NCBI GenBank assembly: GCA_016182285.1
Contig: JACOXQ010000034.1
Span: 1 to 7,096 of the forward strand
Source: Candidatus Kaiserbacteria bacterium
Lineage (GTDB): Bacteria > Patescibacteriota > Minisyncoccia > Phycocordibacterales > Phycocordibacteraceae
Direction of reading: 5' to 3'
DNA: 7,096 bases
Part shown: piece after piece, positions 1 to 4,716 of the stretch
Numbering within the stretch: position 1 is the first letter of the stretch
Layout: each line of letters starts with the position of its first letter
Made by a program: the position numbers and the translations under genes
The notes under the pieces: model-generated
What the model was told of the DNA's origin: nothing
The model's input: only the letters and a program-made list of their open reading frames with translations
Databases searched by the model: none

Positions 1-24
1 GCGTACGATTTAGGTTAGAGCCAC

Positions 25-41
25 CACGCGCTCCGCGCGTG
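25..41. repeat. Short GC-rich hairpin at window start
   Basis: CACGCGC and GCGCGTG form a perfect 7-bp stem around a 3-base loop (TCC). No T-run follows on either strand, so it is not a convincing intrinsic terminator. It lies upstream of the protease promoter and may belong to the end of an unseen upstream gene. Nothing else is recognisable in bases 1-80. Confidence 0.4.
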
Positions 42-83
42 ACACATTAGTCGGGATTCTGCTGGAAATGAGTCCGAACTTTT

Positions 84-110
84 TGGTATAATGACCACAG
101 AGGGTATAAT
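84..110 (+). promoter_or_regulatory. Two tandem -10 elements before the protease gene
   Basis: An extended -10 (TGGTATAAT, 84-92) is followed 18 bases later by a second perfect TATAAT (105-110). The second ends six bases before the ATG at 117, so its transcript would begin at or next to the start codon. There is no Shine-Dalgarno between 93 and 116 and no clear TTGACA-type -35. Confidence 0.6.
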
Positions 111-116
111 AGAACT

Positions 117-1052
117 ATGAAGAGAATTGATACCATCTCGCTCGCGATTGTGGTGGCGCTCGTCGCCGTCATAGGCGGGCTCGTGTATGAACAGAAAGAA
201 ATCGGCCGTCTGTCGCGCAATGTTGAATTGCTGCAGACATCGGTCATAGAAATTGCCAATTACGTGAGCATGACCGCTTCAAGTACGGCCGCGAATCTCG
301 CCGAGCTATCTCGGCGCGGGCAAGTAGCGCAGAAGTCTCAGAGTCAGACGCTTCAAGACGCAGTGGCGAAGGTGACGCCGGCAGTCGTTTCTATTGTGGA
401 GAGCAGAGAAGTGCCGCGGCTCCGCGTGACGTATGAGAACCCGTTCGGCAACGACCCGTTCTTCAAGGACTTCGGGATACAGGTGCCTGTGTACGAACAA
501 ATCGGCACGACGACGCAGAAAGTTTCTGCCGGCACAGGCTTTCTCGTGCGGAGCAACGGATACATAGTGACCAATAAGCATGTCGTCCCGGACGCGCCGA
601 ACGCAACCTATACCGTTCTGCTCGCAAGCGGCGCCCAGAGGGCGGGGACGGTCGTCTGGCGTTCGCCGGACGAGGATCTCGCTGTGGTGAAGATTGCCGG
701 AAGCGGCTACCCCGTAATTCCGCTCGGAGATTCCGGAACGCTCCAGCTCGCGCAGTCGGTCTTCGCGGTAGGGAACGCGCTTGGCGAGTACAGCAACTCG
801 GTTTCCGTCGGCGTCATCTCGGGTCTCAATCGGACCATTAATGCGTTCAATAATCAGGGCGGCACGGAGACCCTGACCGGAGTGATTCAGACCGACGCGG
901 CTATTAATCCAGGCAACTCCGGCGGGCCATTGGTCAACCTCGCTGGCGAGGCGATCGGGGTCAACGTCGCGATGGTGCAGGGCTCGCAGTCCATCGGCTT
1001 CTCTCTGCCGATAAGCAGGGTGCGCCAAGCTCTCGCGAATCTGGGAATCTGA
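117..1052 (+). CDS. Membrane-anchored HtrA/Deg-like trypsin-fold serine protease, no PDZ domain
   Basis: This 311-aa protein has one N-terminal hydrophobic segment (about residues 7-24), then a linker of about 60 residues that may be helical, and a trypsin-like protease domain (about 80-311). The catalytic triad is visible: His155 in TNKHV, Asp187 in DEDLAVVKI, and Ser268 in the GNSGG motif preceded by QTDAAINP, a strong HtrA/DegP signature. The protease domain probably lies outside the cytoplasm, held by an uncleaved signal anchor, and would degrade or check misfolded envelope proteins. Classical HtrA proteins carry one or two C-terminal PDZ domains; this protein ends right after the protease fold, with no frameshift or leftover PDZ sequence seen. 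The substrate is unknown. The start is chosen because the ATG directly precedes the membrane segment and follows a perfect -10. tRNA-Val begins 29 bases after the stop codon. Confidence 0.93.
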   Translation: MKRIDTISLAIVVALVAVIGGLVYEQKEIGRLSRNVELLQTSVIEIANYVSMTASSTAANLAELSRRGQVAQKSQSQTLQDAVAKVTPAVVSIVESREVPRLRVTYENPFGNDPFFKDFGIQVPVYEQIGTTTQKVSAGTGFLVRSNGYIVTNKHVVPDAPNATYTVLLASGAQRAGTVVWRSPDEDLAVVKIAGSGYPVIPLGDSGTLQLAQSVFAVGNALGEYSNSVSVGVISGLNRTINAFNNQGGTETLTGVIQTDAAINPGNSGGPLVNLAGEAIGVNVAMVQGSQSIGFSLPISRVRQALANLGI

Positions 1053-1061
1053 TGTGATATC

Positions 1062-1070
1062 TGCTATCGT
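1062..1070 (+). promoter_or_regulatory. Putative extended -10 for tRNA-Val
   Basis: TGCTATCGT fits the TGn-TATNNT extended -10 pattern. It ends 11 bases before the tRNA, which would give a start point about 5 bases upstream of the mature end. It may also serve the tRNA-Pro(CGG) 19 bases further on. No -35 is seen, so support is moderate. Confidence 0.4.
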
Positions 1071-1081
1071 GAGACGTGCGC

Positions 1082-1155
1082 GCGCTCCTAGCTCAGTTGG
1101 TCAGAGCGTACGCTTCACACGCGTAAGGTCGCAGGTTCGATCCCTGCGGAGCGCA
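1082..1155 (+). tRNA. tRNA-Val(CAC)
   Basis: All four arms fold. The acceptor pairs GCGCTCC with GGAGCGC (7 bp), the D stem GCTC with GAGC, the anticodon stem TACGC with GCGTA, and the T stem GCAGG with CCTGC around TTCGATC. The anticodon loop TTCACAC gives CAC, which reads GUG. The discriminator is A1155 and no CCA is encoded, so it must be added after transcription. The gene is 74 nt long. Confidence 0.95.
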
Positions 1156-1174
1156 CAAGAGTGGTGTCTCGTGT

Positions 1175-1245
1175 CGGGCCGGAGTATGCCGGTAGTACAT
1201 GCGATTCGGGTTCGTAAGGACCGGGTTCGATTCCCGGCGGCCCGA
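1175..1245 (+). tRNA. tRNA-Pro(CGG)
   Basis: The acceptor CGGGCCG/CGGCCCG gives 7 bp, the D stem pairs GTAT with GTAC (one T-G wobble), and the T stem pairs CCGGG with CCCGG. The anticodon loop TTCGGGT gives CGG (reads CCG) followed by G37, as expected for proline tRNAs. C1-G72 and A73 also fit proline. It is short (71 nt, 4-base variable loop). Position 8 is G instead of the near-universal U, and position 14 is G instead of A. No CCA is encoded. It lies 19 bases after tRNA-Val and is probably cotranscribed with it. Confidence 0.9.
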
Positions 1246-1258
1246 CAGGGGATGACAC

Positions 1259-1848
1259 TCACAAACCAGCATCGCGGAGCAAATGCCTAAGTGTGTTTTT
1301 TGGAAATACATCGTCTGGATAAACTTCAATAACTTTATATCCAAGTTTCTGAGCAAGCAACAATTTCTTATTTCTCCTATCGTCATAGTTCTTTTCAATA
1401 CCCGATAAGCCAAAAAATTCTAGAATTATTCCCGGTTGCAGTCCAAAGTCAGCAGTATATCGCGTGTTTCCGTAGCGCACATTGCGCTCGTGGGCGATAT
1501 TTTGATCAGATAACCAATCATCTATAATTTTTTCCGAAAATGAGTCGCAAATATGGCCATCGTTCGCAATACATTTCTTCGAAAACAGAACAGGATTGGT
1601 GCTAAAGCCAGCTGCTTTTATGGCTTTATTCCAACTGCCAAACTGGGTCGCATAAACACGCCACGAATTAAATTCGGTTTTTAAAGGAATTCTCCCGTTT
1701 ATTCGAGAGAAATCGCGTATTCTTTGCAGGAGCGACTCGGATGAATGTATTTTTTTGAACTGATATGGCTCGAGCCGCTTTTACGTAAAGCCGTAGCCCG
1801 TTCTTTAATTGCTGAAGGATAATGAGTGCTGTTTCTTGCTTTGGCCAT
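1259..1848 (-). pseudogene. Frameshifted homing-endonuclease-repeat / PDDEXK-like nuclease gene
   Basis: Two overlapping frames encode one protein. The first runs from ATG 1848 to TAA 1699 (49 aa, an HTH-like start reading RNSTHYPSAIKERATALRKSG). The second is open from 1780 to TGA 1259 without a usable early start. Adding one A to the A7 run (minus strand, plus coordinates 1750-1756) joins them into 196 aa. In that joined protein, residues about 38-82 (LLQRIRDFSRINGRIP, FGSWNKAIKAAGF) match the homing-endonuclease-associated repeat. Residues about 96-190 resemble a Vsr/MutH-like PDDEXK domain, with Asp134, Glu144 in LEFFGLSG, and a YKVIEVYPDDVFPKN end. I recall similar proteins from Patescibacteria, but the role is unproven. 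The gene is more AT-rich than its neighbours and lies between two tRNA-Pro genes. It could be decayed, or intact through transcript slippage, or a sequencing error. Confidence 0.75.
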
Positions 1849-1858
1849 ACATTTCTTT

Positions 1859-1866
1859 ATTATAAC
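1859..1866. promoter_or_regulatory. Overlapping divergent -10 elements (ATTATAAC)
   Basis: Read on the plus strand, TATAAC (1861-1866) is a -10 for tRNA-Pro(GGG), with the tRNA starting 12 bases later. Read on the minus strand, TATAAT (1864-1859) is a perfect -10 for the nuclease gene, whose first ATG is six bases away (out of frame) and whose in-frame ATG is at 1848. The two promoters share four bases, so they should compete for polymerase. Confidence 0.55.
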
Positions 1867-1878
1867 GTGACGGAGTAT

Positions 1879-1949
1879 CGGGCCGGAGTATGCTGGTAGT
1901 ACGCATGGCTGGGGGTCATGTAGACCGGGTCCGATTCCCGGCGGCCCGA
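1879..1949 (+). tRNA. tRNA-Pro(GGG)
   Basis: The acceptor (CGGGCCG/CGGCCCG) and D arm match tRNA-Pro(CGG) almost base for base. The anticodon stem pairs CATGG with TCATG, and the loop CTGGGGG gives GGG with G37. The T stem is CCGGG/CCCGG. The T loop is TCCGATT, so position 55 is C rather than the near-universal U (pseudouridine). It shares G8 and G14 with the other tRNA-Pro. The gene is 71 nt with A73 and no encoded CCA. Confidence 0.9.
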
Positions 1950-1968
1950 TGAAAATCGTTTTTGCTTG

Positions 1969-1977
1969 TGTTAAACT
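1969..1977 (+). promoter_or_regulatory. Putative extended -10 for tRNA-Ala(CGC) and the aminotransferase
   Basis: TGTTAAACT matches the TGn-TANNNT form and would start transcription near 1984, eight bases before the mature tRNA. It is the only promoter-like site seen between tRNA-Pro(GGG) and the aminotransferase, so it may drive both tRNA-Ala and the downstream gene. Confidence 0.4.
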
Positions 1978-1991
1978 CGTTTCGTGTGAAG

Positions 1992-2064
1992 GGGCCATTA
2001 GCTCAGCTGGTAGAGCGCGTCATTCGCATTGACGAGGTCAGCGGTTCGACTCCGCTATGGTCCA
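1992..2064 (+). tRNA. tRNA-Ala(CGC)
   Basis: The acceptor pairs GGGCCAT with ATGGTCC and includes the G3-U70 wobble that defines alanine tRNAs. The D stem is GCTC/GAGC, the anticodon stem CGTCA/TGACG, and the loop TTCGCAT gives CGC, which reads GCG. The T arm is AGCGG-TTCGACT-CCGCT. The discriminator is A2064 and no CCA is encoded. The aminotransferase ATG follows after only CACA. Confidence 0.95.
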
Positions 2065-2068
2065 CACA

Positions 2069-3367
2069 ATGAGATTAAATATTGTCCATCCGGGGGCGGA
2101 TAAGTTGCGATACGAGATACGCGAGATAGCAGACGTAGCGAGGCGGGTCGCGGAGGCGGGCATACCCGTCGTCTGGGAGAACATCGGCGACCCGGTATGC
2201 AGGGGCGAAGTGCCGCCGGCGTGGATAAAGAAAATCGTTGTGAATGCGGTTAAAGAAGACGCAGTCTTCGCCTATTCGCCGACAAAAGGGTTGGACGAGA
2301 CGCGCGCGTACATCGCGCGCGAGCGAAACTTGGAGGGCGGCATCCGGATAACTCCGGACGACATTTTATTTTTTAATGGTTTGGGAGATGGAATATCGCA
2401 TCTCTACCGCAATCTCAATCCGCGCGCACGCATCCTCGGCCCCGACCCCGCCTACCCGACGCACTCCTCCGCCGAAGCGGCCCACGCTGACAAGCCGCAT
2501 ATCACGTACAAGCTGGATCCGGAAAATGAGTGGAAGCCCGACTTGGCTGACATGGAGAAGAAGATACGAGAGCATAAAGAAATTGCCGGAATTCTCATTG
2601 TGAACCCGGACAATCCGACCGGATTCGTGTATCCGCAAAAAACTATCAGAGCCATCGTCGCGCTCGCGAAGAAATACAAGCTCTTTATTATTTCAGACGA
2701 GATATATTCAAACCTCGCATATAAAGGGAGCGGGATGAAAAAATTGGCGTCGGTCATAGACAGCGTGCCGGGCATCGCGATGCGCGGCATATCAAAAGAA
2801 TTCCCGTGGCCGGGAGCGCGCTGCGGATGGATAGAATTCTATAATCGCGACAAAGATGCTAACTTTGATAAATACGCGCGTTCCATCGTAGATTCCAAAA
2901 CGCTGGAAGTATGTTCCACAACCCTTCCGCAGAGAGTATTGCCGAAGGTGATGGGCGACAAGCGGTACTACCCGTATCTAGCGAAACGCACGCGCAACTA
3001 TAAGCGGCGTGCGGACTATGCGCATAAAGTGCTTTCAAAAATTTCCGGTGTCATTATCCACAAACCGCATGGCGCGTTCTATATGACGTGCGTGTTTAAA
3101 AAAGGCGTATTGAATAAGAACCAAACTTTGCCGATAAAGAGCAGTTTGAAAAAATATATTGAATCATGTTTAACAAACGCGCCGCCGGACAAGCGCTTCG
3201 TGTATTATCTCCTCGCCTCCACGGGCGTATGCGTCGTCCCGCTCTCTTCCGGCTTCAACTCCCGCCTTCACGGATTCCGTTTCCTCCTCCTGGAGCCGAA
3301 CGATGCGAAGTTTGAAAAGACCATAACCACTATCGCAAGAGCGATTTCTGATTATCTTTCGTCATAA
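2069..3367 (+). CDS. PLP-dependent aminotransferase, fold type I, class I/II
   Basis: This 432-aa enzyme has the family's active-site set: NPDNPTG (Asn182 contacts the cofactor ring region), SDEIY (Asp210 and Tyr213), the Schiff-base lysine Lys243 in GISKEFPWPGARCGW, Arg251 for the cofactor phosphate, and Arg404 in GFRF, the expected carboxylate-binding arginine. It should transfer an amino group between an amino acid and a 2-oxo acid in the cytoplasm. The N-terminal text (WENIGDPV, then AYSPTKGLDETR) suggests the AlaA/AspC-like group, but the substrate cannot be fixed. An earlier in-frame ATG at 2057 lies inside the acceptor stem of tRNA-Ala and is rejected. The start at 2069 has no Shine-Dalgarno, so the message is probably made by cutting the tRNA off a shared transcript. 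About 432 aa is slightly longer than the common 390-410. Confidence 0.92.
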   Translation: MRLNIVHPGADKLRYEIREIADVARRVAEAGIPVVWENIGDPVCRGEVPPAWIKKIVVNAVKEDAVFAYSPTKGLDETRAYIARERNLEGGIRITPDDILFFNGLGDGISHLYRNLNPRARILGPDPAYPTHSSAEAAHADKPHITYKLDPENEWKPDLADMEKKIREHKEIAGILIVNPDNPTGFVYPQKTIRAIVALAKKYKLFIISDEIYSNLAYKGSGMKKLASVIDSVPGIAMRGISKEFPWPGARCGWIEFYNRDKDANFDKYARSIVDSKTLEVCSTTLPQRVLPKVMGDKRYYPYLAKRTRNYKRRADYAHKVLSKISGVIIHKPHGAFYMTCVFKKGVLNKNQTLPIKSSLKKYIESCLTNAPPDKRFVYYLLASTGVCVVPLSSGFNSRLHGFRFLLLEPNDAKFEKTITTIARAISDYLSS

Positions 3368-3380
3368 AATATCCTCACGC

Positions 3381-3436
3381 ATATCAAAAAGATGCTACGA
3401 CCGTGGTATACATTTGATATCTAGTGATGCCTAGAT
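3381..3436 (+). promoter_or_regulatory. Extended -10 inside an inverted repeat, before tRNA-Ala(GGC)
   Basis: TGGTATACA (3404-3412) is an extended -10. It is enclosed by the perfect 8-bp inverted repeat ATATCAAA (3381-3388) and TTTGATAT (3413-3420). A second small dyad, ATCTAG-TGATGC-CTAGAT (3419-3436), is followed by TTTT. The promoter probably serves the tRNA at 3482. The dyads could be operator or weak terminator sequences; neither is proven. Confidence 0.4.
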
Positions 3437-3481
3437 TTTGAACTTGAATAACATGAGGAAGAGAAGTAGAGTGAAAGGAAT

Positions 3482-3554
3482 GGGCCCGTAGCTCACTTGG
3501 TAGAGCGCGTCCATGGCATGGACGAGGCAAGGGGATCGTAACCCCTCGGGTCCA
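3482..3554 (+). tRNA. tRNA-Ala(GGC)
   Basis: The acceptor pairs GGGCCCG with CGGGTCC and has the alanine identity pair G3-U70. The D stem is GCTC/GAGC and the anticodon stem CGTCC/GGACG. The loop ATGGCAT gives anticodon GGC, which reads GCC and GCU. The T stem AGGGG/CCCCT closes an odd T loop, ATCGTAA, in which the usual T54 and A58 are exchanged (A54, T58). The gene is 73 nt with A73 and no CCA. Confidence 0.94.
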
Positions 3555-3564
3555 CTACTTCGCT

Positions 3565-3590
3565 CCTTCTCCGCCATAGGCTACGGAAGG
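3565..3590 (+). repeat. Imperfect hairpin downstream of tRNA-Ala(GGC)
   Basis: CCTT-CT-CCG (3565-3573) pairs with CGGAAGG (3584-3590) around a 10-base loop, leaving a two-base bulge. It lies in the trailer between the tRNA and the strong terminator. It has no T-run, so it is more likely a processing element or a dispersed repeat than a terminator. Confidence 0.35.
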
Positions 3591-3620
3591 GCACAGTAAA
3601 GCTACGTAGTGCACGGCACC

Positions 3621-3666
3621 AAACCAAAAACCCCGTCCGCCGGTCGGCGGACGGGGTTTTTGGTTT
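3621..3666. terminator. Perfect bidirectional intrinsic terminator
   Basis: Two 22-base arms are exact reverse complements around a 2-base centre (GT). The core is GC-rich (CCCCGTCCGCCG / CGGCGGACGGGG), flanked by A-tracts on one side and T-tracts on the other. Because both ends are A/T-rich, it should work in both directions: on the plus strand for tRNA-Ala(GGC), and on the minus strand for the SWIB gene, whose stop codon lies 15 bases away. Confidence 0.92.
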
Positions 3667-3680
3667 TTAGCGCCCCACAA

Positions 3681-3932
3681 TTACTTCATGTGCGCCGAGA
3701 CGAGCTTGGTCATCTCAAACATCGTGACCTCGCCCTTGCCGCCGAAGATGGCCTTCAGCTTGTCATCCGCGAGGATGTTCCGCTTGTTCGCGGGATTCTG
3801 GAGATTATTCTGCTTGATGTATTCCCAAAGCTTCTTGACCACTTCCGTCCTCGGGAGCGGACCCTTCCCGACGACCGCCTCAAGGTCGGCCGACAGGTTG
3901 AGTGGCTTTGATAGAGCTGAATTTATTGCCAT
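3681..3932 (-). CDS. Stand-alone SWIB/MDM2-domain protein
   Basis: The 83-aa product is a single SWIB domain: LPRTEVVKKLWEYIKQNNLQ (residues 26-45), NPANKRNILADDKLKAIFG (46-64) and MFEMTKLVSAHMK (71-83) follow the family pattern closely. SWIB domains are best known from eukaryotic chromatin remodelling factors. In bacteria they occur in chlamydiae, some cyanobacteria and Patescibacteria, sometimes fused to topoisomerase I. The job of the free bacterial form is not settled; a link to nucleoid or DNA topology is a guess. The gene runs opposite to its neighbours, shares a terminator with tRNA-Ala(GGC), and has a divergent promoter shared with the gene at 4022. No Shine-Dalgarno is visible before the ATG. 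Confidence 0.93.
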   Translation of the reverse strand: MAINSALSKPLNLSADLEAVVGKGPLPRTEVVKKLWEYIKQNNLQNPANKRNILADDKLKAIFGGKGEVTMFEMTKLVSAHMK

Positions 3933-3968
3933 AATGTGTATTATTTCTTAATTCTAAGGGACCCGTTC

Positions 3969-4014
3969 AGTATACCACTATACGAATATTACAATATCGG
4001 TGCGGTGGTATACT
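3969..4014. promoter_or_regulatory. Divergent promoter region between SWIB and the 4-TM gene
   Basis: On the minus strand TGGTATACT (3977-3969) is an extended -10 for the SWIB gene. On the plus strand TGGTATACT (4006-4014) is the same element, ending seven bases before the ATG at 4022. A perfect dyad GTATA-CCAC-TATAC (3970-3983) overlaps the minus-strand element and could be an operator or only a consequence of the -10 sequence. No -35 hexamers are clear. Confidence 0.55.
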
Positions 4015-4021
4015 GGGGAAT

Positions 4022-4438
4022 ATGACATACGAAGGAAATGGCGGTACGAGCGTTCCACAGCGTCACGAGATACCGCATTATCACGGAAACGAGGCGCGGA
4101 CGGTGTTCGTTATCAGTGCGATCGTGATTGTCGTCGCCCAATCTACCGGCGCCAATCTGCCGCTTTCAACGACCGGAGCTGTCATCTCGGCCGCCACACT
4201 CGTGATTGCGGCAGGCATCACAAATCCGGCGACGTCATGGATACACTGGGTGAACGGACTTTTCGCATTTTATGGAGCCTTCCTTTTCGGCACTGCCGCG
4301 GTTGACCAATACCGCGCGGGGATAAGCGTTTTTGACCCGTCGTTCATGTATCTTGAGGCGCTTGCTCTTCTTTCTCTTCTCGCGCTGTATTTCACCACGC
4401 AGACCATCCGAGGCATTCTCCAGCGTCCGAAATTTTAA
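4022..4438 (+). CDS. Small integral membrane protein, four predicted TM segments, function unknown
   Basis: The 138-aa product begins with a polar, His-containing N-terminus (residues 1-26). Four hydrophobic stretches follow at about 27-41, 52-66, 77-95 and 110-126, and then a short basic tail (RGILQRPKF). I see no catalytic motif and do not recognise the family. It begins a plus-strand series of four close genes; the next gene starts 23 bases after its stop. The start is supported by an extended -10 seven bases upstream, with no Shine-Dalgarno. The function may relate to the envelope, but nothing specific can be claimed. Confidence 0.8.
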   Translation: MTYEGNGGTSVPQRHEIPHYHGNEARTVFVISAIVIVVAQSTGANLPLSTTGAVISAATLVIAAGITNPATSWIHWVNGLFAFYGAFLFGTAAVDQYRAGISVFDPSFMYLEALALLSLLALYFTTQTIRGILQRPKF

Positions 4439-4448
4439 ATTTCCCGTG

Positions 4449-4455
4449 CTAATAT
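4449..4455 (+). promoter_or_regulatory. -10-like element before the 76-aa gene
   Basis: TAATAT (4450-4455) lies six bases before the ATG at 4462 and is preceded by TGC from 4447, giving a TG-extended form. No Shine-Dalgarno is present. It fits a leaderless start, though cotranscription with the upstream gene is also possible. Confidence 0.35.
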
Positions 4456-4461
4456 GTTCGT

Positions 4462-4692
4462 ATGTCATTTCAAAGCTTTCTTCTCAATCAATACGCCAAG
4501 TGGAAGATGAAGGGCGTTCCGAAGGAACAGCGCGAGCAGATGACCGCGCTCGTAACGAAAGACCCTCAGCTTTTCAAGAAAATCGGCGAGGAGATTGAGA
4601 AACGAAAAAAAGGAGGAGAGAGCGAAATGAAGGCGGCTATGGAGGTGATGAAAAAATATCGCACCGAACTTTCCGAACTTATGCGGAAATAA
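4462..4692 (+). CDS. Small charged helical protein (76 aa), function unknown
   Basis: The sequence is almost entirely compatible with alpha-helix and rich in Lys and Glu. It begins with FLLNQYAKWKMKGVPKEQRE, followed by DPQLFKKIGEEIEKRKKGG and a second long helix (EMKAAMEVMKKYRTELSELM). There is no membrane segment, cysteine or known motif. I recall similar short 'MKGMPKEQ...' proteins from Patescibacteria, usually annotated hypothetical; this is memory, not a search. It lies 23 bases after the 4-TM gene and 24 bases before the 5-TM gene, so the three may be expressed together. A protein-protein or RNA-binding role is possible but unsupported. Confidence 0.8.
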   Translation: MSFQSFLLNQYAKWKMKGVPKEQREQMTALVTKDPQLFKKIGEEIEKRKKGGESEMKAAMEVMKKYRTELSELMRK

Positions 4693-4706
4693 TTCAACAA
4701 GCTCAT

Positions 4707-4712
4707 TATAAA
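4707..4712 (+). promoter_or_regulatory. -10-like element before the 5-TM gene
   Basis: TATAAA lies four bases before the ATG at 4717, in an AT-rich spacer of 24 bases with no Shine-Dalgarno. This is another possible leaderless start. The spacing is slightly shorter than in the other cases, so confidence is low. Confidence 0.3.
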
Positions 4713-4716
4713 TAAT

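Noticed and set aside
1..45. Possible partial tRNA at the window start (GGTTAGAGC resembles a D-arm)
   Set aside because: No matching GCTC strand or anticodon arm can be formed; only a short hairpin is supported.
306..1028. Long minus-strand frame opposite the protease gene (240 codons)
   Set aside because: It is the antisense of a clear HtrA-like gene with an intact triad; its protein is Arg/His-rich with no motif, as expected for a shadow frame in GC-rich DNA.
2057..2068. Aminotransferase start at ATG 2057, adding four residues
   Set aside because: This ATG is inside the 3' acceptor strand of tRNA-Ala(CGC); the ATG at 2069 gives the full enzyme without overlapping the tRNA.
3419..3440. 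Intrinsic terminator for the aminotransferase (ATCTAG hairpin with TTTT)
   Set aside because: The stem is only 6 bp and AT-rich, and it lies downstream of a promoter that should serve the tRNA; termination here would silence that tRNA.
3565..3666. CRISPR-like or tandem repeat array near the dyads
   Set aside because: There is one imperfect hairpin and one perfect terminator with different sequences; no repeated unit with spacers exists.
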